Positions 27,660-36,127 of a stretch of DNA of 64,000 nucleotides are shown one piece after another (within the stretch, counting starts at the first letter, position 1; each line of letters starts with the position of its first letter). The notes below the pieces were generated by a model. The model was not told where the DNA came from and ran no database searches. It was given only the letters and a program-made list of their open reading frames with translations. Position numbers and translations under genes: made by a program. Origin of the DNA: Thermococcus sp. (GTDB lineage Archaea; Methanobacteriota_B; Thermococci; Thermococcales; Thermococcaceae); the NCBI GenBank assembly GCA_027075325.1, contig JALTBN010000051.1, positions 125,558 through 189,557 on the forward strand, in the 5' to 3' direction.

Positions 27660-27680
27660 GACGCCCCCTGGGCGTCTTTT
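27660..27680 (+). terminator. Hairpin with T tract after the Panacea operon
   Basis: A seven-base-pair GC-rich stem (GACGCCC/GGGCGTC) with a three-base loop, followed by TTTT and preceded by TTTT. It looks like an intrinsic terminator of the bacterial type, which is unusual in archaea, where T tracts alone usually suffice. Confidence 0.4.
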
Positions 27681-27790
27681 CAGTGTAAACCGCCTGGGGG
27701 TAGCTTGTGGAAGGTTCCGCTTAGAGTAAAGGTTTTGAGTTACAGAACTCTGCTAACAAATGCGTTTCGAGAAGAGCTACAAACTTTGAT

Positions 27791-27813
27791 GAAACTTTGC
27801 TCTGCAAAGTTTC
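27791..27813 (-). repeat. Perfect 10-bp inverted repeat just downstream of tRNA-Glu
   Basis: GAAACTTTGC and its exact complement flank a three-base loop. On the minus strand the hairpin would form right after the tRNA CCA end, so it could aid 3' processing or termination, or mark an old integration boundary. Confidence 0.5.
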
Positions 27814-27816
27814 TTA

Positions 27817-27894
27817 TGGTGCCCCGGCCGGGATTTGAACCCGGGGCGCGGGCTCGAAAGGCCCGCATGTTTGACCGGGCTACACCACCGGGGC
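27817..27894 (-). tRNA. tRNA-Glu (anticodon UUC)
   Basis: Read on the minus strand, a full cloverleaf forms: acceptor GCCCCGG/CCGGGGC, D-stem GTGT/ACAT (one G-U pair), anticodon stem CGGGC/GCCCG with loop CTTTCGA (anticodon TTC, G37), T-arm CCGGG-TTCAAAT-CCCGG, discriminator A. CCA is encoded (27817-27819). No intron. The Glu assignment rests on the anticodon. Confidence 0.95.
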
Positions 27895-27936
27895 TCGATA
27901 TTAGGGAAGGGCGAGCGTTTAAAAATCTTTCGTAGG

Positions 27937-28296
27937 TCAGTTGATTCCCACGAGTATGCTCCCGATTATTATCAGGCCGACCCCCACCCAGCGGAGGGCG
28001 TGAACAGGCTCCCTGAGATAGGTCGCCGCGAGAACCACAGTCACCACGTAGGCGAGGTTCAGGAGGGGGTACATAAGGCTCGCGGGAAGCTCAGAGAGCG
28101 AGAACAGCCACAGGATCGAGGAGAGCGCGTAGAGGGTCAGTCCGGCAACGGCGTACCTGTTGGTCAGGAACGCCTTGATGGCGCCGAGGGAAAGGCCCGC
28201 TCCCTTGAGTCCCTGGAGGCCGAGCTTGAAAAATATCGGGCTTATCCCGGCGAAGAGCAGGGACAGGGCGAGGCTGAGATACGTCATTGATTTCAT
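27937..28296 (-). CDS. Small four-helix membrane protein, EamA/SMR-type (drug/metabolite transporter superfamily)
   Basis: 119 residues with four hydrophobic helices. The second half has LPASLMYPLLNLAYVVTVVLAATYLREPVHALRWVGVGLIIIG in parts, close to ArnE/EmrE-like half transporters (the Tyr-Pro and Glu-Pro patterns). It probably works as a dimer. GGTGGTGAC precedes ATG 28296. The substrate is unknown. Divergent from trm10. Confidence 0.75.
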   Translation of the reverse strand: MKSMTYLSLALSLLFAGISPIFFKLGLQGLKGAGLSLGAIKAFLTNRYAVAGLTLYALSSILWLFSLSELPASLMYPLLNLAYVVTVVLAATYLREPVHALRWVGVGLIIIGSILVGIN

Positions 28297-28400
28297 GTCA
28301 CCACCCGGTGAGCTTTCGGTTTGGAGGTTATAAATTCAACGACCGAAGAATTTGGGAAATTTATGCAAATCTTTTTAACCCCCCTCCCAAGGCTCAACCG

Positions 28401-29519
28401 ATGGCCATGAAGACGCTCGCCGATGCCTTCAGGGAGATCCTTAGGGAAAAAGGCGTGGAAAGTGTTGGCGCCCTCTCAAAGCGCTTTAGAAAGTCCAGGA
28501 ATGTTCTCCAGGACATGGCGATTGAGGTTTTCTACGGCAAGGGCGCCATCGTCCGCGTTCCCGAGAAAACGGTCTTCGCGTGGGATTTAAGCGGAAAGCG
28601 CGTTGAAGGCTCTTACTATGCTTACGTCCCCTCGTGCATGGTGGGGAAGTTTGAACCCGTTGTTGAAAGAGAAGATCTGGTGGAGAGACTGCCAGAGTGG
28701 CCCAGCTTCATCATCGACCTCTACCACTGGGAGAAGCACACCCAGAACGAGAAGGGCAAAATCTGCCTCCAGGCTGTCCAGTGCTACGGACTCCTCCGCG
28801 ATTACTTTACCGGCGGTGAGCTTGCCGTCACCTGGGCCAACGACGAGTTCAGGAGGATGTACAACGGCCCGCTCGACAGGATAACCGTTTACGACGGGCC
28901 GACATCGGAGTTTTTGGAGGGGAATGGAATAGATGAGGTCGTCCTCCTCGACCCCTGGGCGGATGAAGTTTTAAGCGAGAGGGACTTCGACGTCAAGGCC
29001 TTCATAATCGGCGGAATCGTGGACACAGGAGGCACCAAGAAGAAAACGACCCCTAAAATCGGCGAGGAGCTTGAGGGGGCTGGCATAAGGGTCCGCAGGA
29101 GGAAGATAGTACTTAAGGGAAGTACAATCGGCGTCCCGGACAGGATAAATCGCATCCTCGGCATAATCCTCAAGATGATGGTGGGAGGGAAGAGCATGGA
29201 CGAAGCGGTTTACGAGATGCAGGAGCCGCTTCACGCGCGCTGGCGCCTCAGGAAGGAACTCCCAAAAAGGGCCATCCGCTATAAAGTGGACGGGAGAACC
29301 TACCGCGTCGTGGAGAAGGAGCTTTTCGATGAATACTCCAAGTGGCTCAAAATCCGCTGGGAAGACTTTGTAAAGGTGCTGAGAGAGCTTGACCTCATAG
29401 CCCTCGAGCGGAAGAGCATACACCACCTCAACAAGATATCCAGCGCGAGGATAATCAACGGCAAGGCCTACCGCGTCCTGCTCCTCAAGAAGGCCGCGAT
29501 GCTGTGTTATAACTGCTGA
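28401..29519 (+). CDS. trm10: tRNA (purine-9 N1)-methyltransferase, archaeal Trm10
   Basis: 372 residues. The N-terminal ~100 residues look like a helical RNA-binding region (TLADAFREILREKG). The SPOUT methyltransferase core carries PSFIIDLYHWEKHT, FIIGGIVDTGGTKKKTT (the Trm10 GGIVD signature) and GVPDRINRILGIIL. The Thermococcus kodakarensis homologue methylates both A9 and G9 of tRNA. Start: ATG 28401 lies about 30 bases after a TTTTTAACC box with no ribosome-binding site, so the mRNA is probably leaderless. An upstream open extension to 28287 is unlikely coding. Confidence 0.86.
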   Translation: MAMKTLADAFREILREKGVESVGALSKRFRKSRNVLQDMAIEVFYGKGAIVRVPEKTVFAWDLSGKRVEGSYYAYVPSCMVGKFEPVVEREDLVERLPEWPSFIIDLYHWEKHTQNEKGKICLQAVQCYGLLRDYFTGGELAVTWANDEFRRMYNGPLDRITVYDGPTSEFLEGNGIDEVVLLDPWADEVLSERDFDVKAFIIGGIVDTGGTKKKTTPKIGEELEGAGIRVRRRKIVLKGSTIGVPDRINRILGIILKMMVGGKSMDEAVYEMQEPLHARWRLRKELPKRAIRYKVDGRTYRVVEKELFDEYSKWLKIRWEDFVKVLRELDLIALERKSIHHLNKISSARIINGKAYRVLLLKKAAMLCYNC

Positions 29520-29542
29520 GCATGTTAAAAAGGTAAAAAACC

Positions 29543-31357
29543 TCAGAGAACGTAGAGAAGATATGCGAGTGCCACCGCCACGGCGAGCAGGATGTAGGCG
29601 ACGTACACACTGTCCGAGCCTCTCATTATTCCGTGTCTGAACCATTCTGAGAAGTTCAGGTAGGCCTTTGAGAGCCTATTGTAGGCCAGGTTTATCCTCT
29701 CGCGCCAGTAGAGGCGTCCCTTCTCTTCCCTCGTCCCGTAGAGCCAGCCCTCGGTTACGAGGAGTATCGCGGAGTGTGCTATCGGTGGATACTCCGGGTT
29801 GCTCAGGCCACCGCTCCACGGCCTGACGCGCCTTACCCGCAGGTTTGTGGTCGGTTTTAAGACGAGGTATGTGCCCAAGGCAAAGATGAAGACTAAAAGG
29901 GCCAGATACGTGGGGGAGATTCCACCGAAGCCCTTGGCAACTACGAGGAAACCCTCCTTTATTCCGAGTGCGCCCCCGAGGAAATCAGTGGCTTTATGAC
30001 CCGTTAGCGCTTCCATAGGCTCATTTATAATGCGGAAGAGGAGTCCCGGAAGTATGCCAACGGTGAAGAGAATCACCGTTGAGATGACATAGCCAATGTC
30101 CTCAATCGAGTAACTTCTCTTCCCTCCTGCCCTCTGAACCCCCTGGGTTATTATCTTGGTCATCGCAACCCCTGCGATTCCGGCAGTTAAAGCGACGAGA
30201 GAACCCACGAGCATCATCAGGACTTTAAGGCCCGGGTTGGGTATCCTGAAGCTCTGGAGGAGGCTCTCTATGCCGAACCATTCGCCGAGAAAGCCCGGGA
30301 ATGGCGGGATTCCGGCGAGGCTTAGGGCGGAGGCGTAGCCCGCTATAACGCCGAGGAGTGAAAGTCTGCCGTGCACGACCTCCGAGAACCTCCCCGTGCC
30401 GTTCTCAAGCCTTCCCGCAACGAGGAAGAGCAGGCCCTTTGAGACGCTGTGAGCGAAGGCAAAGAAGAGCAGAGCTAAGAACGTGAATGAGGCCAAATCA
30501 ACGTTGCCCTGGTTCAAAGTGATTACCGTGCCCCCAAAGAGGGCCAGCAAAACCCCGTCGTTCTCGACCGTGCTGTATCCGGGAAGCCTCTTGACGTACT
30601 CCGTTCCAGCGGCATAGGCCGCCCCCAGGATTGCGGTGAGGCCGCCGAAGAGCAGGAAGAAGGCCCCGACCCAGTCCGCTGGCCTTGCTATAATGAGTAG
30701 CCTGACCATCCCGTAGAGGCCCATCAGCGTCAGAACGGCACTCAGCTGGGCGGAAAGGTTGGCAGGAGCTTTGCCGTGAGCCTGCGGAAGCCAGATGTGG
30801 AAGGGGAAGATTGCCATCTTCACGGAAAAGCCGAGGGCCGCCAGGAAGAAGGCGACGTTCCAGACTGGCGAGCTTTTCCATGCTGAAAACTCCGCCGAAC
30901 CGCTCTGAACTGTCAGGAGACCGAAGCCCGCCAAAATCAGGAGCGCGCTCAGCTCACCAAAGGCGAGGAACCTGTAGGCGCCCTTTCCATCCTTTTCCTT
31001 CGCCGTTATTCCGAGGTAGCTCGCTACCGTCATAACCTCCCAGCCGACGAGGAACGTGACCGCATCTCTGGCGAGGAGTATGACCAGCATTCCTGCTATC
31101 GCTAGGGAGAAGGAACCGGCGAGGATTTTTGGATAGTGGTCGTAGTCCACGCTGAAGAGCGATGCCGTCAGCCAGACTATGGCGGAGATGAGCATGAAGT
31201 ATCTAACAGTCCCATCAATGCCCCCCGGCTGAAAGAGGAGGAGGTAGAGTAGGGCAGAGGATAAAGCCACGTCGAGCCAGTAGGTGAGCTTCCTCGATGC
31301 GAGCGAGATTAAGGAAGTTGCCGCAAAGCCAAGGGTTATGAGATAGTATGGGTTCAT
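29543..31357 (-). CDS. Antiporter-like membrane subunit (NuoL/HyfB type) of the hydrogenase-related complex
   Basis: 604 residues with about 14 membrane helices. The central blocks IFPFHIWLPQAHGKAPANLSAQLSA and AGIPPFPGFLGEWFG are typical of the proton-pumping family (NuoL/M/N, HyfB, MrpA). It ends with a hydrophilic segment and a last helix (MRGSDSVYVAYILLAVAVAL), like HyfB/HycC. It is the last gene of the six-gene leftward operon, overlapping the preceding small-subunit gene by four bases. Likely role: ion translocation driven by the hydrophilic arm. Confidence 0.88.
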   Translation of the reverse strand: MNPYYLITLGFAATSLISLASRKLTYWLDVALSSALLYLLLFQPGGIDGTVRYFMLISAIVWLTASLFSVDYDHYPKILAGSFSLAIAGMLVILLARDAVTFLVGWEVMTVASYLGITAKEKDGKGAYRFLAFGELSALLILAGFGLLTVQSGSAEFSAWKSSPVWNVAFFLAALGFSVKMAIFPFHIWLPQAHGKAPANLSAQLSAVLTLMGLYGMVRLLIIARPADWVGAFFLLFGGLTAILGAAYAAGTEYVKRLPGYSTVENDGVLLALFGGTVITLNQGNVDLASFTFLALLFFAFAHSVSKGLLFLVAGRLENGTGRFSEVVHGRLSLLGVIAGYASALSLAGIPPFPGFLGEWFGIESLLQSFRIPNPGLKVLMMLVGSLVALTAGIAGVAMTKIITQGVQRAGGKRSYSIEDIGYVISTVILFTVGILPGLLFRIINEPMEALTGHKATDFLGGALGIKEGFLVVAKGFGGISPTYLALLVFIFALGTYLVLKPTTNLRVRRVRPWSGGLSNPEYPPIAHSAILLVTEGWLYGTREEKGRLYWRERINLAYNRLSKAYLNFSEWFRHGIMRGSDSVYVAYILLAVAVALAYLLYVL

Positions 31358-31959
31358 TCCACATCCCTCCCGGCCATCTTGAGGAGTCCCCTAATTATCT
31401 GAACCGGGTTTGGCGGACAGCCGGCCACGTAGCCGTCCACCGGGACAAAGTCCTCGACTTTCCTCCCGCACAGGGCACCGCTGGAGCATGCCCCAAGAAC
31501 GAGGACGCGCTTCGGTTCAGGCATTAACTCGTAGGCCTCCTTGAGAACCGGTATCATGCCGTCAGTAGGGCAACCAGCAACTAATAGAACGTCCGCGTGC
31601 TTCGGCGTTGGCGTGAAGAATATCCCGAGCCTGTGAACGTCGTAGTACGGGCTGTGAAGCTGGGCCACCTCGCGGTTGCAGGCGTGGCAGGTTCCGACGT
31701 CGAGGAAGAAGACGTGGAGCGAGCGTTTGAAGTCGAGGGGGTTTGTTACTTCGTCAACGTCAAGCTTCCTTCCAAAGGGAACGCTACAGAGGCGGCAGGA
31801 GATGCACCTCTTCAAGTCAAACTTTCCGTCCTCAACGGCTCCGAATGGACACTCAGCTGGGGCTTTTAGTGGAAAGCTCGGTGAAAGCTCATCGTCACTG
31901 ACCTTTTTCGGGTAATCGCTCGTTATGACGCCCTTCCTGAGGCCTTTGACTATCCACAT
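31354..31959 (-). CDS. Ferredoxin-domain/small-subunit fusion (HyfH-HyfI, NuoB-like)
   Basis: 201 residues. The N-terminal part carries one [4Fe-4S] site from C37-Pro plus C52-x2-C55-x2-C58 (RCISCRLC). The rest matches the small subunit of group 4 hydrogenases/NuoB: C91-x2-C94 (TCHAC), LLVAGCPTDGM, LGACSSGALCG and VAGCPPNP provide the proximal cluster ligands. In Hyf-type hydrogenases ferredoxin and small subunits are usually separate proteins, so this fusion is compact. Electron-carrying sites are kept although the partner large subunit has lost its NiFe ligands. Confidence 0.85.
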   Translation of the reverse strand: MWIVKGLRKGVITSDYPKKVSDDELSPSFPLKAPAECPFGAVEDGKFDLKRCISCRLCSVPFGRKLDVDEVTNPLDFKRSLHVFFLDVGTCHACNREVAQLHSPYYDVHRLGIFFTPTPKHADVLLVAGCPTDGMIPVLKEAYELMPEPKRVLVLGACSSGALCGRKVEDFVPVDGYVAGCPPNPVQIIRGLLKMAGRDVE

Positions 31960-31976
31960 CAGTCCTCACCCCCCTG

Positions 31977-33164
31977 CTAGAGGTCAGCATCGGCAAAGTT
32001 CAGCCCGAAGCTCTCAAGGCCAAACGGGAAGTCCGTGAAGATGTTTCCAGTTATTCCCTTTGCGAAGGCGATGTAGTTGATTCTGGAGGCCCCCCTGAGG
32101 CCTATCCACATCAGCCTTCCGCCTTCAAGCTCCGCCAGAACGAGCACGTCTCCGTGGGATGCCTCAGCCAATCCAAGGTTCAGGCCCTCCCTAAGGGACG
32201 GGTCGGAGCGAACACTCCTCACTTCTGAACCCTCTATAATCTCAAAGGACTTCTCAACCTCCTCAATCCTGACCATCAGCCTCGCCAGGGCGTCTCCATC
32301 TTTACACGTCACCGGCTTGTAGGAGTAAAAGCGGTCGAAGGTTCTCACGTCTCTCTCAACAGAGGAACCCCTCGCCGCTATGCCAACGGCATCCAGCTCC
32401 ATAACGTCTTCTCTGGTGAGCCTGCAGGTCGTGTGGAGACGGTCTATGAATATCTTGCTCTCAAGGAGTTCATCCCTGAGCGAGCGGAACTCCTCTTTAA
32501 TCCCCCTGAGCCTCTCCATCACTTTGGGTTCCAGAATCCTGACCTCGCCGGGCCGGTTTGCCCCAAAGCCGTAGCGGTGGCCCGTTAGCCCGCTGAATAT
32601 TCTGAGAACGTCCTCTTCTAAGGCGTGGAAGTGCATGGTGGCAACCTTCTGCGATGCCGCTCCCGCCAGCTTGTGTATGGCGTTGAAGTGGTTGTAGAGC
32701 CTCTCAAGTTCAAGCAGAACCTTCCTGACCTCCCATACCTCTTCGTCGGGGTTCTCCTCGACTGCCTTCAGGAAGGCGTAGGTGTAGGCCATCGCGAAGT
32801 TCCCGGTTGCCCTCTCCAGAACTGCGAGTGATTCATCAATCGGGCGGTTGAGCATTGCTCTCTCCAGCCCGCGCCTCTTGTAGCCGTAGACGGGCCTTAT
32901 GGCCACTATCCTCTCACCGTAGGTGAGTATCTCGAAGGCTCCTGCCTGGCCGAGGCCACCAGCCGCCGGGCCAAAGGTTAAGGGGACGGCGTTTGTTCCG
33001 GGCGGTATCTTCATGTAAACTTGAGTCTCGCCGATGAGCGCTGGGGCTATCTTTCTGTCGGGGAGTGAATCCCTAAACTCAAGCTCTGCCTTACCGTTAT
33101 TGTAATCAAGCCAGACCGTCAGGTACTTCTCGCCCCTCTTGAATATCGCTGAAAGGGCCTTCAT
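31977..33164 (-). CDS. Hydrogenase/NuoD-like large subunit without NiFe-ligand cysteines
   Basis: 395 residues related to HycE/HyfG/NuoD (RRGLERAMLNRPIDESLAVLE, LLELERLYNHFNAIH, GFGANRPGEVRIL). In NiFe hydrogenases the N-terminal RxCGxC lies exactly where this protein has R118-A-T-G-N-F123, and the C-terminal DPCxxC where it has GLNFAD (387-392). Only two Cys remain in the protein, at neither site, so NiFe cannot be bound in the normal way. The NuoC-like N-terminal domain is also short. It fits the energy-converting-hydrogenase-related (Ehr) class; the substrate is unknown. Confidence 0.88.
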   Translation of the reverse strand: MKALSAIFKRGEKYLTVWLDYNNGKAELEFRDSLPDRKIAPALIGETQVYMKIPPGTNAVPLTFGPAAGGLGQAGAFEILTYGERIVAIRPVYGYKRRGLERAMLNRPIDESLAVLERATGNFAMAYTYAFLKAVEENPDEEVWEVRKVLLELERLYNHFNAIHKLAGAASQKVATMHFHALEEDVLRIFSGLTGHRYGFGANRPGEVRILEPKVMERLRGIKEEFRSLRDELLESKIFIDRLHTTCRLTREDVMELDAVGIAARGSSVERDVRTFDRFYSYKPVTCKDGDALARLMVRIEEVEKSFEIIEGSEVRSVRSDPSLREGLNLGLAEASHGDVLVLAELEGGRLMWIGLRGASRINYIAFAKGITGNIFTDFPFGLESFGLNFADADL

Positions 33165-34540
33165 ATTATCAGACCTCCCGTTAGGATAAGGTACCAGGCG
33201 TAGAGACTTATCCCGAGGGCCACCACCGTCATTGTAAGGGCTATGGCCCCCTCCCCGGCCGGAACCTCCCTGTCTTCTCCCTCTCCAAAGGCCATCCTCG
33301 CGGAATGCCAGTTAAGGGCAAGGAACGATAACAACAGGCCTGTCCCTATGAAGAGCGCCCACCAGTAGCTCCTCGAGAGTGCAACGCCTATTATCCCGAG
33401 TTCGGCTATGAACGTCCCGAAGGGGGGACTTCCCGTCACAGAGAGGGACGAGAGGACGAGCGAAAGGCCGCTCATGGGGTTTGACCTCATCAGCCCTTTT
33501 ATCTCCCCTATCTCGTGGGTTTCGTAGGCCTTCATCACGCTCCCCGCGGTTATGAAGAGCGCCCCCTTGGAGAAGGCGTGAACCGCCAGGAGGAGGAAGA
33601 CAAGCTTAAGCAGGGCCGGATGGTAGTAGGCCAGGCCGAGACCGACCGTGGCAACTCCCATCATGTCCATGCTGGAGTAGGCGAGCAGTCTCTTGAGGAA
33701 CCGCTGGGAGGCCATAAGGATTGATGCAACGAGGAGCGTGAGAACACCGAAAAGGAGCGTCATTTTTGTCGGAGTGCCTGAAGGTGATGCATCGAGGATT
33801 CTGTAGTAGACGAGAAGGGCCGTTGGTAATAGCGTCCCGGAGAGCATGGCACTAACAGGGGAGGGTGCGCTTCCGTGGGCGTCTGGAAGCCAGCCGTGCA
33901 TCGGGAAGAGGCCGACCTTAGTTCCGAAGCCGATTAAAGCTAACGTGGAGACAAGCAGGGCCTCCTTCGGGGTGAAGGTTAGGTGCCTCACGTCGAGGGT
34001 TCCCGAGGAAGCGTAAGCCAATATAACCGAGAGGAAGGCTATTCCAAGTCCGGCAGAGGCCACTATCATGTATCTCCATGCTCCCTCGACGTTTCTCTTT
34101 TCTCCCTCCTCGACGTTTCTCTTTTCTCCCTCTGTAAGGATGAGCAGTGCGCTTACAACCGTGGTAGCTTCCAGTCCAATCCACATCCAGCCGAGGTTTG
34201 AAACTATTGCAGTGAAGTTCATCGTGAGGGCAAAGAGCGAGAGGAAGCTCCAGTAGTAGCGGAGGTCGAAGAAGGGCCTCTCTATTCCCTCGGTGTAGTA
34301 GAGCGAGGCGAGTGAGGCGAAGAAGTAGACCCAGGAGACTATGCCCGCGATTACGAGGGAGTACCAGTCCGCGTAGAAATTCTGGGTCGAGACGGTCTTT
34401 CCGCCGTAGAGCATCATGGTCGAGAGGATGGCCGTTGCGAACGCAAAGGCAGGTGTGAGAGCTTTTCCCCACTTCTCACCCGCCAATGAGAGGAGGGAGG
34501 CAATGAGGGGCAGTAAGAGGAGGTAAATCACTGCTTCCAT
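33161..34540 (-). CDS. Antiporter-like membrane subunit (NuoN/M, HyfF type)
   Basis: 459 residues, about 13-14 membrane helices, with GLFPMHGWLPDAHGSAPSPVSAMLSG and VTGSPPFGTFIAELG. GGTGAT three bases upstream fixes ATG 34540 (MEAVIYLLLL). A 24-bp perfect tandem duplication inside the gene (34085-34132) adds eight residues: EGEKRNVE appears twice in a loop between helices. It overlaps the large-subunit start by four bases. Confidence 0.87.
   Translation of the reverse strand: MEAVIYLLLLPLIASLLSLAGEKWGKALTPAFAFATAILSTMMLYGGKTVSTQNFYADWYSLVIAGIVSWVYFFASLASLYYTEGIERPFFDLRYYWSFLSLFALTMNFTAIVSNLGWMWIGLEATTVVSALLILTEGEKRNVEEGEKRNVEGAWRYMIVASAGLGIAFLSVILAYASSGTLDVRHLTFTPKEALLVSTLALIGFGTKVGLFPMHGWLPDAHGSAPSPVSAMLSGTLLPTALLVYYRILDASPSGTPTKMTLLFGVLTLLVASILMASQRFLKRLLAYSSMDMMGVATVGLGLAYYHPALLKLVFLLLAVHAFSKGALFITAGSVMKAYETHEIGEIKGLMRSNPMSGLSLVLSSLSVTGSPPFGTFIAELGIIGVALSRSYWWALFIGTGLLLSFLALNWHSARMAFGEGEDREVPAGEGAIALTMTVVALGISLYAWYLILTGGLII
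34085..34132 (-). repeat. Perfect 24-bp tandem duplication inside the antiporter-like gene
   Basis: The 24-base unit beginning CTCGACGTTTCTC occurs twice head to tail with no mismatch. It is in frame and repeats eight charged residues in a predicted loop, so the protein remains intact. The lack of differences suggests a recent event. Confidence 0.92.
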
Positions 34541-34544
34541 GCTA

Positions 34545-35171
34545 TCACCCCACCAGCTCCTCAACCTCAACCGGCCCGTAGCGCTTCTCCGCCCCGAGGA
34601 TGACCGCGAGCAGGACGAAGGCTATCATGTCGAGAAGGATTCCAAACTCTAGGATTAGGGGCATTGAGGTCATCATCGCCGCGAGGTAGAGGAGGGAATT
34701 CTCCTCGCTTATATATCCTATTATCTGGGCCATCGCGTTCCTCCTTCCGACGATGACGAGCATGCTGAGGAAGAGCAGTATGAACGCTATAACCCCGTTC
34801 CAGTCTCCAGTAATCCTGTAAACCGGGACGTAGAGGAAGTAAGCCGTCACCGCGAGGATTAGGCCGACGACTATAGCGTGGTGTGTTGTTTTAACCTCCC
34901 TGTTGCGCCATATACGCTCGTTCCTTATGTCCCTCTGGAGTATCCAGGGGATGAGCAGGGTTCTGAAGGCCACGGTAATTCCCGCCAAGATTACCAGCTC
35001 GGGGCTTGAATTCTCCCAGCCGATGATTCCCAGGATTCCGGCTATGAGGAGGGACTGGAGGGCTATGAGGTTTATGAGCGAGTGCATGTATGACTCCGTC
35101 AGCAGGAGGAACGCTATCAGCAACGCTGTAACTCCGAGGATGTTTATGACCTCGGCCGTAACGCTCATCAT
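34545..35171 (-). CDS. HyfE-like small membrane subunit
   Basis: 208 residues with about six membrane helices, similar to HyfE (NuoK-like C-terminal region) of hydrogenase-4 (RTLLIPWILQRDI, HAIVVGLILAVTAY, ISEENSLLYLAAM). The Glu-Glu-Asn block within a helix is typical of NuoK/HyfE ion-path residues. Overlaps the preceding gene by four bases and is four bases from the next. Confidence 0.82.
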   Translation of the reverse strand: MMSVTAEVINILGVTALLIAFLLLTESYMHSLINLIALQSLLIAGILGIIGWENSSPELVILAGITVAFRTLLIPWILQRDIRNERIWRNREVKTTHHAIVVGLILAVTAYFLYVPVYRITGDWNGVIAFILLFLSMLVIVGRRNAMAQIIGYISEENSLLYLAAMMTSMPLILEFGILLDMIAFVLLAVILGAEKRYGPVEVEELVG

Positions 35172-36127
35172 GGCACGACACCCCCAAGGAGGAAGCTTAT
35201 AACGCCCATAATGGCGAGCAGGAAGCTGGCCGAGAGGTAGTCGATTATCCTGAACAGCCTTATCTTCGCGAGGTTTTCTTCAACGACAACAAAGGCTCCT
35301 ATCAGGCCGAGCATCTTAATGAAGAGCCAGAAAGTCCCCTTGAGGATCTCGTATAGCGAAGCGCTCGTTGCCAAGCCCCAGGGAACGGCGAAGACGTTGA
35401 GGAAGACCGACATGAGGATGAAGGACTTCATGTAGCCGGCCCACGCGTTGAGCGCGTAGAGCGGGCCGGTGTACTCAAGCCCCTTCCCCTGGTCGAGCAT
35501 GCCAAGCTCGTTGCTTCCGTGGGACTCTATCGGCAGCTTTCCGGTGTCGAAGAGCAGTAGCATGAAAAAGGCAGCGGTTATAAGAATGTGCGTCGGACTC
35601 AGGTACCAGCCCTCGAAAGTTATCCTGTGGTTCATCAGGAAGGGGTTGTTGGTTCCGGTTAGAATGGCAACGCCGAAGAATACCATTATGAGAACCGGCT
35701 CGGCAAAGGCGCCGAAGTTAACCGCTCTCGTGGCTCCTATGCCCGTGTAGTAGCTCCCTGTCCGCTCCGTTGCGAGTATCGAGACCATCGCCGCTAAGCC
35801 GAAGATGAACGTTCCCCCAAAGAAGTCCACCGTTGGAGCCAACCAGCTCGGGAAGTTGCCGACTATTGGCAGCATCCACGGCAGCGTGAGCATCGCTCCG
35901 AACGCTATGAACGGGGCGAAGACAAAGAACGAACTCGCCCCCTCGGGAACCAGGGTTTCCTTCCTGAAGAACTTCGCCAGGTCGTAGTATGGCTGGAAGA
36001 CGCTTATACCCTTCCGCGACTCTATCCTTGCCTCAGCCTTCTTGAGTATTCCAACCATCAGTGGTGAAAGCAGGAGCACGACTACAGCCTGAGCTAAACC
36101 TATAACTATCCTTCCTTCCGGGTTCAA
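35168..36127 (-). CDS. NuoH/HyfC-like membrane anchor subunit
   Basis: 319 residues with eight membrane helices. The cytoplasmic-loop motif ARIESRKGISVFQPYYDLAKFFRKE matches HycD/HyfC, which docks the soluble arm, and LLFDTGKLPIESHGSNELGM contains the acidic NuoH quinone-region-like loop. GGAGGTGA (36134-36141) is correctly spaced for TTG 36127; the GTG at 36136 overlaps the ribosome-binding site and is less likely. First gene of the operon. Confidence 0.87.
   Translation of the reverse strand: MNPEGRIVIGLAQAVVVLLLSPLMVGILKKAEARIESRKGISVFQPYYDLAKFFRKETLVPEGASSFFVFAPFIAFGAMLTLPWMLPIVGNFPSWLAPTVDFFGGTFIFGLAAMVSILATERTGSYYTGIGATRAVNFGAFAEPVLIMVFFGVAILTGTNNPFLMNHRITFEGWYLSPTHILITAAFFMLLLFDTGKLPIESHGSNELGMLDQGKGLEYTGPLYALNAWAGYMKSFILMSVFLNVFAVPWGLATSASLYEILKGTFWLFIKMLGLIGAFVVVEENLAKIRLFRIIDYLSASFLLAIMGVISFLLGGVVP

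Larger units (their letters stand above)
27541..27816. other. 276-base gap with hairpins between the Panacea pair and tRNA-Glu
   Basis: No credible gene. It contains three inverted repeats: GGGAAC...GTTCCC at 27616-27636; GACGCCC-cct-GGGCGTC at 27660-27676 followed by TTTT; and GAAACTTTGC-tct-GCAAAGTTTC at 27791-27813, three bases from the tRNA 3' end. Confidence 0.6.

Noticed and set aside
27588..27935. 115-codon frame across tRNA-Glu and the adjoining hairpins
   Set aside because: It runs through the tRNA gene and inverted repeats, with no motif and no ribosome-binding site.
29543..36127. Operon as a formate hydrogenlyase or normal NiFe hydrogenase
   Set aside because: No formate dehydrogenase gene adjoins it and the large subunit lacks the NiFe ligands.
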